In this document: positions 54,569 to 62,963 of the stretch, one piece after another
How positions within the stretch are numbered: the stretch's first letter is position 1
How the letters are laid out: each line of letters begins with the position of its first letter
Source of the DNA: Flavobacterium seoulense
GTDB taxonomy: Bacteria; Bacteroidota; Bacteroidia; Flavobacteriales; Flavobacteriaceae
Assembly (NCBI RefSeq): GCF_000695795.1
Contig: NZ_JNCA01000007.1
Coordinates: 40,244-104,243 of the forward strand
Direction: 5' to 3'
DNA length: 64,000 nucleotides
Program-made: the position numbers and the translations under genes
The notes under the pieces: generated by a model
The model's database searches: none
The model's input: the letters and a program-made list of their open reading frames with translations, nothing else
Told to the model about the DNA's origin: nothing

Positions 54569-54703
54569 AAATTATTTTTTGAATAATTATAAATATTTTC
54601 CTAAAAATGGTTTAGTCTATTTGAAAACTAATTCTTTTTAACAACTCATAATCAACCTAATATCTTTACCATATTCAATTCTAATTCAGAATTTAATTTC
54701 TTT

Positions 54704-54840
54704 TTAGGGCTTGTTTAAAATTCATCCAAATTAACTTCCCCAACACCTAAAGAGTGTAATTTTGATGAATTTTCAAGAATCTTTTCCAACTTTATAGAGA
54801 GCGGGGTAAAGAAATTTTTCTTTTTAAAACAAGCTCTTAG
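54704..54840 (-). repeat. Left island repeat with nested inverted arms
   Basis: Outer arms AGGGCTTGTTTAAAA (54706-54720) and TTTTAAAACAAGCTCT (54822-54837), inner arms TTCATCCAAATT (54721-54732) and AATTTTGATGAAT (54758-54770). Read on the minus strand from 54840, it begins CTAAGAGCTTGTTTTAAA and aligns with the right repeat at 55994-56064. Confidence 0.65.
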
Positions 54841-54900
54841 TCTCTGGTTGTTTGTCTTTTTTATGCTGTTTGTTATAAGATATGCTTTATTACGGTTATG

Positions 54901-54933
54901 TATGGAGTATCTATGGAGTATCTATGGGATATC
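54901..54933. repeat. Three 11-bp tandem repeats (iteron-like)
   Basis: TATGGAGTATC at 54901-54911 and 54912-54922, then TATGGGATATC at 54923-54933. The 11-bp period is close to one DNA helical turn, so all copies face the same side. It lies 232 bases upstream of the 249-codon gene. Confidence 0.85.
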
Positions 54934-55164
54934 TTCTCCCCTAATTATTGATGCAAAAGCTATGTTTTCAGTACTAATTATACAAAATCACACTTAATCA
55001 CATTTTTATTATTATCAATACTCAAGAGTATTAACTGCTTCTTTTCGTTTTTTTAAACCAAAAGAATTAAATGTTTGCTATTTCGCGCCAACAGCACCAA
55101 TACTTTGATTATCAAAAAACTCTGTTCTACTTTCGGTACTTATTAATTCTAAAAACATTTTATT

Positions 55165-55914
55165 ATGGGTAAACTAAGCAGTTTTATCAAGTTAGAAGGT
55201 ACTCTGGATGGCTTAACTTTCTACAAATCTCAAGGAGGTTACATGGTAAGAACCAAAGGAGGTGTTAGTAAAAAAAGGATTATGACTGATCCAGCTTTTG
55301 TCAGAACAAGAGAAAACCTTATGGAATTTAGCTCTAATGCCAAATCAGGTAAGTTGTTACGGGATTCTATTGGGATTTTGCTAAACCGGGCTAAAGATTC
55401 AAAATTGTCAAGCCGAATGCTACAATTACTGAATAAGATTAAGGACTTAGACAGTACCTCAAGGCGAGGAAAACGGCAGGTAGTTAATGGATTGAATACT
55501 CCGGAAGGAAAAGCACTTTTAAAAGGTTTTGATTTTAATGTTAAAGCCTCTCTCGCTGCTGTATTGCATGCGCCGTATACGCTAGATACTGCAACAGGGG
55601 TTATTAACATTGCTAATTTTGTTCCTGACCAACAGCTTCTTTTTCCTGAGGGTGCTACGCATGTGAGTTTGCGCTGTGGTGTGGTTCATCTGGATTTTGA
55701 AACGGGACTTTTTGCAAACAGCTATAGTCCTGAAAACATTATTGCACTTGACAATACAGCCATTAGTGTTACATTGACTCCTACTACTGTACCGACAGGC
55801 AGTGGTTTTCAGCTTTATTTGCTATTGGTTGAATTTTACCAGGAAGTTAATGGAATCCAGTATCCATTGCGTAGTGGACACTACAATGTCCTTAACCTGA
55901 TAGACATTGTTTAA
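55165..55914 (+). CDS. Orphan Bacteroidota protein of unknown function
   Basis: A 249-residue protein with no signal peptide or membrane helix. The start MGKLSSFIKLEGTLDGLTFY leads to GGYMVRTKGGVSKKRI and DPAFVRTRENLMEFS, a basic, Arg/Lys-rich first half (to about 110). The second half (about 125-249) looks beta-rich and hydrophobic. I recall similar proteins as recurrent orphans in Flavobacteria, remotely like DUF6266 proteins in the opening GKL and (V)R-x-KGG pattern; no function known. It is on the strand opposite to all surrounding genes, sits in the island between two related repeats, and ends at a strong terminator. Its codons look richer in G+C than neighbouring genes. Confidence 0.75.
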   Translation: MGKLSSFIKLEGTLDGLTFYKSQGGYMVRTKGGVSKKRIMTDPAFVRTRENLMEFSSNAKSGKLLRDSIGILLNRAKDSKLSSRMLQLLNKIKDLDSTSRRGKRQVVNGLNTPEGKALLKGFDFNVKASLAAVLHAPYTLDTATGVINIANFVPDQQLLFPEGATHVSLRCGVVHLDFETGLFANSYSPENIIALDNTAISVTLTPTTVPTGSGFQLYLLLVEFYQEVNGIQYPLRSGHYNVLNLIDIV

Positions 55915-55933
55915 TTATTGTTTTTATTTTTTG

Positions 55934-55962
55934 AAAATCCCGCTGTAGAGCGGGATTTTTTA
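55934..55962 (+). terminator. Strong terminator of the 249-codon gene
   Basis: The 11-base arms AAAATCCCGCT and AGCGGGATTTT with a GTAG loop and further T residues. Confidence 0.93.
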
Positions 55963-55993
55963 TTTTAATTTTGAAAATCTTTTTATTCTTGCA

Positions 55994-56064
55994 CTAAGAA
56001 CATGTTTAAATTTTTCTTTCCCTCTCCCTAAAAGGTAGAAAATTTCTTAAGCATTCATCAAAAT
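55994..56064 (+). repeat. Right island repeat
   Basis: Begins CTAAGAACATGTTTAAAT, then TTTTTCTTTCCCTCTCCCTA, and ends CATTCATCAAAAT. It is a diverged, shorter copy of the reverse complement of 54758-54840. The two copies point away from each other around the 249-codon gene. Confidence 0.55.
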
Positions 56065-56157
56065 ATTTTCTGTTGTTAAAAAAGAGTTATCCGTAAAATC
56101 AATACTTTTTTCAAATAGCCCCCTCAATTGTCATGATGCAACAGACTAACATTTATT

Positions 56158-57147
56158 TTAGTTTTTGTCTTCAATTAATTTTTGAACAACAACTCTTGGA
56201 GCCAAATATTTCTCAAAATATTTTCTACTATTAAACTCTAGTTTAAATTTTAGATTCCTATCCATAATTAATTCCTCAGTAGCTAATTTAATCTTATTAG
56301 CACTATCAGCATAAATTAAATGTTTGCCATTAATTAAATCATTTGGCAATGTATTAATATGAGAAGTCGAAATAATAGCTTTACCTAAAGCTAAATATTC
56401 AGCTAATTTCCAACCGTGACAATTTAAAACAGCTGGTGTATTAAAAACAAAAGCTGAATTTTTTATTTTCTTAATATAAAGTTTAAGATGTATCTTCTTT
56501 GAATATACATACTTTTCAAATCCTAAGTTATCACCATCCGTCCTTGCTGCAAAGCCTCCTTCAAAATTAATATTCAAATTACTTTTACAGCATTCAATAA
56601 ATAGTGCTCGATTTTTATTTGTTACCTCTTCTTTTTTCCAAATACTACTTATAAAAAAAACTCCGTTTTCAGAAGAAATGGATGGAGTGTAACAGTCTAT
56701 CCTAAATCTTTTATACTGCCGCCAATAATTTGCAATAAATTCTTTTTTATTTGAGATTGTATTTTTAAATCTAAAAAAATTTAAAATTAAATAATACAAA
56801 GTATAAAAGAGATCCCAAATTTTTATTCCAAAACTTGGCCCAATAGCTATAATTTTATTTTCATTAGTTACAAATAATTTTTCTTTATTGTAATTTATTT
56901 TTCCATAAATATCACACCACTCCAGCCAATTAGTATCAATTTCATTTGAATCTCTAGAATCTATAATTATATTTTTCAATTCATTATTATCTTCGATAAT
57001 AACAGCAAAAGTACCTTGATTGAAATTAGGAAATTTAGAAATATTAAATTCAAAATTACCATAGACTGCTTTTAATCCTAAAATATAATACCCATCATAA
57101 AAAACGTTACAAAGTCCATAGATGTATACTTTTGTTTTTGTATTCAT
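56158..57147 (-). CDS. Glycosyltransferase-like protein (GT-B type)
   Basis: A 329-residue soluble protein. The C-terminal part has CHGWKLAEYLALGKAIIST and NGKHLIYADSANKIKLATEE, typical of the GT-B donor domain, with the first acidic residue of the usual E-x7-E replaced by context KLAEYLALG. The N-terminal part (VYIYGLCNVFYDGYYI) is poorly conserved. It is AT-richer than its neighbours. It is probably a transferase adding one residue to the repeat unit, but a degenerate role is possible. Three bases separate it from the upstream GT2 gene. Confidence 0.72.
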   Translation of the reverse strand: MNTKTKVYIYGLCNVFYDGYYILGLKAVYGNFEFNISKFPNFNQGTFAVIIEDNNELKNIIIDSRDSNEIDTNWLEWCDIYGKINYNKEKLFVTNENKIIAIGPSFGIKIWDLFYTLYYLILNFFRFKNTISNKKEFIANYWRQYKRFRIDCYTPSISSENGVFFISSIWKKEEVTNKNRALFIECCKSNLNINFEGGFAARTDGDNLGFEKYVYSKKIHLKLYIKKIKNSAFVFNTPAVLNCHGWKLAEYLALGKAIISTSHINTLPNDLINGKHLIYADSANKIKLATEELIMDRNLKFKLEFNSRKYFEKYLAPRVVVQKLIEDKN

Positions 57148-57150
57148 AAC

Positions 57151-58149
57151 TTATACTTTTTTAGGTTTATCAAAAACCAAACTCCACCAACCTACAAATC
57201 GACCTAGTGCCTCAGTAAAAGCTTCTTTTCTATTTTTAGTTGTTAAGACATTGGAAAATCGGATAGCTGTTAACAGTATCGTTATCGCATGCCATTTTAA
57301 TTTGTCTATAAATACAGGATTCGGATTTTTCACTCTCCATACATACCAGCCATTTCGAACTACCATTTTACCATAATGGTATTGATTAGGTCTTCCTGAA
57401 CTTTCGTGAAAATGACTTATTTTTGCTCTTGTATTTAAATATAGTTTTCCTGTTTTTGCAAGTCTTAATGTAAAATCAGCATCTTCATATAAGCCATAAC
57501 CTTCAAAATAAGTCGAAAATGAAAAATTTTCGAAAACTGATTTCTTAAAAGACGAAACCCCTCCCATTAGTTGTTCTACTTCATATATTTTTCCACTTGG
57601 AGGAAGGAAACCAACACTTCTTCCGTGAGAATACGCTGAGGAATATCCAGGAGGACAATTACTATCTAAGCCTAATTTTTTCCGTAACACAAAACGGCTT
57701 CCGTCTTTACGTTTCCATCCATCAAAATAGAATTCATTACTATTTGGAATATAATTAGGTTCTACTTTTCCCCATTTCACTTCATTATAGATATAACCTC
57801 CTACTCCCAGAGCGTCAGGAAAAATTTTATATGTACTTAATAAATTCTTAAAATAATCCGATTCCAATACCGTGTCATCATCTAAAAAACAAACTACTTC
57901 TGAAGATTCGACAACTTTTGAAATTCCAAAATTTCTTTGTCTTGTCAATCCGCGATGATTACTATCAACCAAAAAGTATTTTAGACTTTGAAACTGATTT
58001 TGATTTAAAACCTTTTCCGTTTCCTTATTAGTTGAACCATCTATAATCAAAATCTCATCAGGATATAATGATTGTTTTTGAACCGATTGTAATAATTGTA
58101 ACAATGATTCCGGACGCATGTAGGTGCAAACGATTAAAGAGAATTTCAT
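57151..58149 (-). CDS. Glycosyltransferase family 2
   Basis: A 332-residue GT-A enzyme. FSLIVCTYMRPESLLQLLQS opens the nucleotide-binding fold, RQRNFGISKV follows, and VVCFLDDDTVLESDYF contains the DxD-type metal site. FEGYGLYEDADFTLRLA is the conserved ED pair region of the catalytic base, and ISHFHESSGR lies beyond it. No membrane helices are clear. Sugar unknown. It starts in the stop codon of the upstream membrane gene (4-base overlap). Confidence 0.9.
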   Translation of the reverse strand: MKFSLIVCTYMRPESLLQLLQSVQKQSLYPDEILIIDGSTNKETEKVLNQNQFQSLKYFLVDSNHRGLTRQRNFGISKVVESSEVVCFLDDDTVLESDYFKNLLSTYKIFPDALGVGGYIYNEVKWGKVEPNYIPNSNEFYFDGWKRKDGSRFVLRKKLGLDSNCPPGYSSAYSHGRSVGFLPPSGKIYEVEQLMGGVSSFKKSVFENFSFSTYFEGYGLYEDADFTLRLAKTGKLYLNTRAKISHFHESSGRPNQYHYGKMVVRNGWYVWRVKNPNPVFIDKLKWHAITILLTAIRFSNVLTTKNRKEAFTEALGRFVGWWSLVFDKPKKV

Positions 58150-59447
58150 TTCTTACTATGTATTTGTTTCTTATTTAGTCTATTCCTCAAAAAATCTGTG
58201 TTCAAATAAAGAAAACAAAAAAGTAGCGAAAGTGAATAAATCGTATTAAATCTTAAACCAGTGTAAATATAAACTGCCATTATTGATTGCCCCATAAAAA
58301 TAGCCAGAACTACTAAATAAATTCGATCATTAATCGTATTAAAATCTATTTTTCTTTTTCGACAAAATCTAACAATCATTTGGATAAAAACAAACAGGTA
58401 AATAATTCTAAAACCAATAGATAATGTTTCTAAAACTCCCGGCTTTGGACTTTCTGGAAAAGGATTAAAATTTGATTTTAGTTTTTTTAAAGCAATTTTC
58501 ATTATTTCAGCAGCACCAATTCCATTTATAAATTTTTTAGTTCCTATAGTGTATAAATGACTCAAATCTAAAACACTATTTTGAGACCTTTCTATTAATT
58601 TAGGGTCAACATATTTCAAATTTAAACCTTCATCAGCTAAATCTCCTTTGGAGTTAGTAAATTCAGCAGCTACTTTTTCATTCCATCCCTTAGCTAATGT
58701 AGTACCTTGTGAAGCCGTTAAATAAAATCCCTTCCTAAAAGTAATTGCATTACGGCAAGGCCATGATAACAAAATAAACAAAAATAATAAGCAATGAAAA
58801 ATCACTTTATTTCTATTAAAATTAAAATTGTAAATGAAATAAATTAATCCTAACGAACCCACAAAAAAAGCTGAAACAGGATGACATAAAACAATAAGTG
58901 CTAACAAAAAAGGGATCGCAATATGACACCTTTTTGCATTGTTTGTTGAAATAAAAAAAATAGTCAATATTAAAATCAATATAGCCGTTAAACTTTCTGA
59001 TAAAAATGCTATCGAATATTTAAGATACTGAGGTTCAATAAAAAGTAAACAAAAGGGAAGCAGACAAAGAAAATTAACAGCTGTATCTTTTTTAAATTTA
59101 AGCAAAATATACCCCAAAAGAAATGCTTCTAAAATTGATTTAATAATAATTATGGCTAGAGGGCTTGTTGTAATTCTTAAAAATAGAGATAGTATGAAAG
59201 GCCAAAACGGTGGACGCCAAGTGGCAGATTCAGAAACAATTGCTGAATTTGTATCTGAATATACATTAAAGTCAGCAATATTTTTTCCAATTACTAAATA
59301 GTGTGATGCATCTGATCCGGCACCATAAGCAACTTCATTAGAGTAATTGTGATTTAAATTTGACAAATACAAATAATAAAACTTGACTAAAATTAGTCCT
59401 AATACGATCAAAAAATAAATACACTTATTGGTTACTATTTTATTCAC
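58146..59447 (-). CDS. GT-C membrane glycosyltransferase-like protein (ArnT/GT39-like)
   Basis: A 433-residue protein with about 10-11 membrane helices. After the first helix, a periplasmic loop has [20 protein letters not shown], similar to the D-x-Y(A/G)xxA loop of GT39/ArnT and related polyprenyl-phosphate-sugar-dependent transferases, followed by [10 protein letters not shown]. It is therefore probably a transferase that uses a lipid-linked monosaccharide on the periplasmic side. Four bases overlap with the upstream GT2 of the polyprenyl-phosphate sugar synthase type, which could supply that donor. Confidence 0.72.
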   Translation of the reverse strand: MNKIVTNKCIYFLIVLGLILVKFYYLYLSNLNHNYSNEVAYGAGSDASHYLVIGKNIADFNVYSDTNSAIVSESATWRPPFWPFILSLFLRITTSPLAIIIIKSILEAFLLGYILLKFKKDTAVNFLCLLPFCLLFIEPQYLKYSIAFLSESLTAILILILTIFFISTNNAKRCHIAIPFLLALIVLCHPVSAFFVGSLGLIYFIYNFNFNRNKVIFHCLLFLFILLSWPCRNAITFRKGFYLTASQGTTLAKGWNEKVAAEFTNSKGDLADEGLNLKYVDPKLIERSQNSVLDLSHLYTIGTKKFINGIGAAEIMKIALKKLKSNFNPFPESPKPGVLETLSIGFRIIYLFVFIQMIVRFCRKRKIDFNTINDRIYLVVLAIFMGQSIMAVYIYTGLRFNTIYSLSLLFCFLYLNTDFLRNRLNKKQIHSKK

Positions 59448-60175
59448 TTAACAAATAAATTATATTTCATTATACAATACAAAGCTCTAAAACCATCTTT
59501 CCAACCAATTTTTTTTCCTTCTTCAAATGTTCGACCATAGTAACTAATCCCCACTTCATAAATTCTTATACCCGGAATTCTAGCTATTTTTGCCGTAACT
59601 TCTGGCTCAAAACCAAATCTTTTTTCTTTTAAATCCAATGGTTGAATAATATCTGATTTAAACATTTTATAACAAGTTTCCATATCAGTCAAATTGAGAT
59701 TAGTCAACATATTACTTAAAAACGTTAAAATTTTATTTCCTATACTATGCCAAAAAAACAAAATGCGATGTGCATTCCCTCCCATAAATCGACTTCCATA
59801 CACCACATCAGCATGACTATCAATAATTGGTTTTAAAAGTAAATTATATTCATTAGGATCATATTCTAAATCGGCATCTTGAATTACGATTACATCACCT
59901 GTTGCATTTTTAATTCCCGTGTGTAAAGCCGCTCCTTTTCCTTTATTAACCTGATGTTCCAAATACAAAATATTTAGATTCTTATTTTCACAAATATACT
60001 TCTTGATTTGTAACGAAGTATCATCACTACTACAATCATTAATAATAATGATCTCTTTTTCGATACCATTTAGCAATTCAACCGTTTTAATTTTATTTAA
60101 AATCTTATGAATAGTTCTGCCTTCATTAAAAGCTGGAATTACAATAGATAGTTTTTTTATAATAATAGTATTCAT
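59444..60175 (-). CDS. Polyprenyl-phosphate sugar synthase-like GT2
   Basis: A 243-residue GT2 of the DPM1/dolichol-phosphate-sugar synthase type. Motifs: [65 protein letters not shown] (DxD) and [14 protein letters not shown], then [13 protein letters not shown]. No C-terminal membrane helices follow, so it is the soluble subclass. Product is probably a polyprenyl-phosphate-linked hexose. It overlaps the GT-C gene by four bases, which supports a donor-transferase pair. Confidence 0.88.
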   Translation of the reverse strand: MNTIIIKKLSIVIPAFNEGRTIHKILNKIKTVELLNGIEKEIIIINDCSSDDTSLQIKKYICENKNLNILYLEHQVNKGKGAALHTGIKNATGDVIVIQDADLEYDPNEYNLLLKPIIDSHADVVYGSRFMGGNAHRILFFWHSIGNKILTFLSNMLTNLNLTDMETCYKMFKSDIIQPLDLKEKRFGFEPEVTAKIARIPGIRIYEVGISYYGRTFEEGKKIGWKDGFRALYCIMKYNLFVK

Positions 60176-60214
60176 CTAGTTTTAAAGATAATTTTGTTTA
60201 ATAGAACTAACTTT

Positions 60215-61753
60215 TTATGCTTTTTCATTCAATTTATTAGCCCAGAACACACTTTGTTTCCATTGCTTTTTAAAATAACTTAAATACTTCAATGGATTTT
60301 TAATATTTTGTTTACTGTAATATTTAAAAAACAAGGTGGTTTTATAACCTAATCGCTGTTCCTGAGTTTGATGCAATAACTGATATAACATCACAGTAGG
60401 TGAAGGCTTAGGCTGAACACTTTCATGGTGCCATTGTAGCACAGGTTTGGTTCTAAAACCTCCCATAAGTGCTTTAAGATGTCGAATCTGAGGCTCTGGA
60501 ATATATAAAACATCAATACCCTGATTGCGTAATTGCATTCCAAAGTCGCTGTCTTCACCATAGCCAAATTCATACCTCATATTGAATTTACATTCTTTTA
60601 GAATTTTTCGTTTCAAAAAACTACAACCAGACCCAAAACTCCCCCATTGAAAAATATTTTTATATTTAGGCTCTTCTTCTTTTTGAGTACAACAAATAGA
60701 AACTGCTTCAGCTCCCATTCTATTTATCACTTCCAATACTTTACAATTAAAATCTTTTTCAATTCTAATATCATCATCCGCCAAAAATACCCATTCGCTT
60801 GTTACTTCTGCCAATGCCAAATTTCTGGCATTACAAGCACCTGGCTGCTGTGTAAAAATTGCTTTTATTTCGAATGGCCAAGATTCTGTTGTAAGATAAT
60901 CCAATTCAGATGTACTTCCAAAAATTGGATTCTGTTCTACAATAATCACTTTTTCAGGCAACTGTGTTTGAGATCGTAAATCGCACAATACATCATACAA
61001 ATATTGCTTACGCCCTATAGTAGGTATAATCACATCTATAGTTCCTTTATCTACTACCGCTTTCGAAGAAGAAATTGATTGCGAATTGAATTCTATAACT
61101 GCTTTTCTCCTTTTAAAAAACAAGGCATAGAAAAAAGGAAAAACCATCCATTTACGTTCGTATATCGCCAAATTTAAACCCAATAAAAATACCCATACGG
61201 TTTTATAATGCTGTTTTACAAATTTAAAAAGGCCAAACATATTAGTTTTAGGAGATGCCCAATGAACTGTACCCAATAGTAACTGAGGTTCTGAATAACA
61301 AATTAACCCTAATGGCATTGCCAGTTTAGCAATAGAATTCAAATAGTAGTCAAAATCTGTATCTAATGGTATTTGCTCTTTTAAGGCTATAATTACCGAA
61401 GCATGAATTACTCCTACCGCACTACTCATTTGCCAGGTAGGATAGGTCACTTTTTTATTGACTGAAATACAAAGCGATTCTTCTACATATCCTATCTTTT
61501 TCCCTAAAAAAGAAGATACATCAGGATTAAACGAAAGCATTAATTGATTATGGTGAAAAATGGCTTCAAATTTTGAAAAATTCAAATTTTGTTTTAAATC
61601 TATATGACACCATACTATTTTTTCAGTTGGAAACTGTTTCGCAATAGTACACATCCCTTTTGCAAGGCTCCACTGAGAACCAAAATCAATTCTTTGATTT
61701 CTATCTTTTAGTACTTCTTTAATTTTAGCTTCGGAATGATAGATTACAATCAC
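60215..61753 (-). CDS. Two-part glycosyltransferase family 2 protein
   Basis: A 512-residue protein. Residues about 1-180 form a separate domain I do not recognise (SQWSLAKGMCTIAKQFPTEK, then YPTWQMSSAVGVIHAS, DTDFDYYLNSIAKLAMPLG), which may be a degenerate transferase. A hydrophobic helix lies at about 190-210. Residues about 235-470 are a full GT2 domain: TIDVIIPTIGRKQYLYDVL, PGACNARNLALAEV, WVFLADDDIRIEKDF and GYGEDSDFGMQLRNQG. It is probably membrane-associated. It lies three bases downstream of the GT4 gene start-side neighbour in the operon. Confidence 0.85.
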   Translation of the reverse strand: MIVIYHSEAKIKEVLKDRNQRIDFGSQWSLAKGMCTIAKQFPTEKIVWCHIDLKQNLNFSKFEAIFHHNQLMLSFNPDVSSFLGKKIGYVEESLCISVNKKVTYPTWQMSSAVGVIHASVIIALKEQIPLDTDFDYYLNSIAKLAMPLGLICYSEPQLLLGTVHWASPKTNMFGLFKFVKQHYKTVWVFLLGLNLAIYERKWMVFPFFYALFFKRRKAVIEFNSQSISSSKAVVDKGTIDVIIPTIGRKQYLYDVLCDLRSQTQLPEKVIIVEQNPIFGSTSELDYLTTESWPFEIKAIFTQQPGACNARNLALAEVTSEWVFLADDDIRIEKDFNCKVLEVINRMGAEAVSICCTQKEEEPKYKNIFQWGSFGSGCSFLKRKILKECKFNMRYEFGYGEDSDFGMQLRNQGIDVLYIPEPQIRHLKALMGGFRTKPVLQWHHESVQPKPSPTVMLYQLLHQTQEQRLGYKTTLFFKYYSKQNIKNPLKYLSYFKKQWKQSVFWANKLNEKA

Positions 61754-61756
61754 AAT

Positions 61757-62902
61757 TTACTTCTGTATTCGTTTATAAAAATCCAAACTCTGTTTTGCTA
61801 CCATGGCTATAGAAAATTTGTTTATCACTTTTTGTCGTGCTGCTTTTCCCATTTCTTCTCTTAAACTTTCATCAGCAAGTAACTTCAAAATTGCAGCTGC
61901 ATATTCTTTATGCTCTTTTGGATTAACCAAAAAACCATTCACTGTATCATCAATCACATCAGTTGCCCAACCAATATTAGAAGCCACAATTGCTTTTTGC
62001 ATTGCCATTGCCTCAATCCAGGAAACAGGTAAGGCTTCGGCAAAAGAAGGGAATACACAAACTATTGCTTCGTTAATGTATTTCTGAATTTCGTGATAAG
62101 GAACACTTCCTAAATAGTTTACATTCAATAAAGCTTGTTCAGTAAACAAAGATTTCATCATTTTCCAAGTAGATTTTGAACCAGAAACAATGTCAGGTAC
62201 ATCTTTGCCCACTAAAATTAATTTGGCATTTGGATTCTTTTCAATAACCTCATTAAAAATCAAAGGCAATTCTAAAAGCCCTTTTTTTCGAATCAGACTT
62301 CCGAAATATAAAATTGTATTATTTACTTCTGCTATTTCTATATTTCTTTCAAAAGAAGTCACATCAATTGAGTTCGGAATAATTGTAAAATCTTTTTTCA
62401 GACCAAAGACTTCATTGGTTTTGTCTGCCGTAAACTGACTTACCGACAATAACGCATCTGCTTTTTGCAACGCTCTCTTTTCATGAAACTTATTTTTCCA
62501 CTTTACAGATCTCTGATCTAAGTCGCAAAAATAAGTATCTGATCCATTTAGTCTTATTATAACCGGACAATCTTTTGGCTGAATAAAAGAGGTAATTCCT
62601 GTCCAGTCCGGAGCTTCCACCAAATCTATTTTTTTTTCATTATATAGTTGGTTAATCAGTCTTTCTATTTTTTTACGAGTCAAATACCAGGAAATTCCTT
62701 TGAATTTTATATTTTGAATTTGCTGAATAATAACTCCATCATCATCAAAAACAGCCTCTTCTTTTTGTGCATAAACCAAAATTCTAATTTCACAACCTTG
62801 CTGCAAAAGGCCTTTTGCTAAATTCTTTATACTGGTACCAATACCTCCTGAATTTCCTGTTCTTGGATGAGGATATTCCGGAGTTAGAAAAGCTATTTTC
62901 AT
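61757..62902 (-). CDS. Glycosyltransferase family 4
   Basis: A 381-residue GT-B enzyme: KIAFLTPEYPHPRTGNSGGI, then IRLNGSDTYFCDLDQR, KADALLSVSQFTADKTNEVF, NNTILYFGSLIRKKGLLELP and PSFAEALPVSWIEAMAMQKA with the E-x7-E pair. The NSGGI loop and second domain are typical of GT4. Four copies of a 7-bp unit (TTCACAA on the coding strand) fill positions -5 to -32 before the ATG, inside the translation-initiation region, which is unique in the window. Confidence 0.92.
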   Translation of the reverse strand: MKIAFLTPEYPHPRTGNSGGIGTSIKNLAKGLLQQGCEIRILVYAQKEEAVFDDDGVIIQQIQNIKFKGISWYLTRKKIERLINQLYNEKKIDLVEAPDWTGITSFIQPKDCPVIIRLNGSDTYFCDLDQRSVKWKNKFHEKRALQKADALLSVSQFTADKTNEVFGLKKDFTIIPNSIDVTSFERNIEIAEVNNTILYFGSLIRKKGLLELPLIFNEVIEKNPNAKLILVGKDVPDIVSGSKSTWKMMKSLFTEQALLNVNYLGSVPYHEIQKYINEAIVCVFPSFAEALPVSWIEAMAMQKAIVASNIGWATDVIDDTVNGFLVNPKEHKEYAAAILKLLADESLREEMGKAARQKVINKFSIAMVAKQSLDFYKRIQK

Positions 62903-62906
62903 AAAA

Positions 62907-62934
62907 TTGTGAATTGTGAATTGTGAATTGTGAA
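62907..62934. repeat. Four tandem 7-bp repeats before a glycosyltransferase start
   Basis: TTGTGAA occurs four times in exact succession. On the coding (minus) strand the array ends four bases before the ATG at 62902. Confidence 0.92.
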
Positions 62935-62963
62935 TTAAATATCCACAATCTAAATTCGGTACT

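Larger units (their letters stand above)
54520..55164. other. 645-base non-coding region of the island
   Basis: No credible gene. It holds, from left: the predicted promoter box of the 67-codon gene (54561-54568), a structured repeat with nested inverted arms (54704-54840), three 11-bp tandem repeats (54901-54933), and a TACTTTCG promoter-like box (55128-55135) before the 249-codon gene. Confidence 0.75.

Noticed and set aside
55239..55610. 123-codon open frame antisense to the 249-codon orphan gene
   Set aside because: I considered it because the orphan gene is itself unusual, but the plus-strand frame is longer and has a matching promoter-like box and terminator.
60647..60979. 110-codon open frame antisense to the two-part GT2 gene
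   Set aside because: It overlaps the catalytic GT2 region and is very rich in Phe and Asn, as expected of a shadow.
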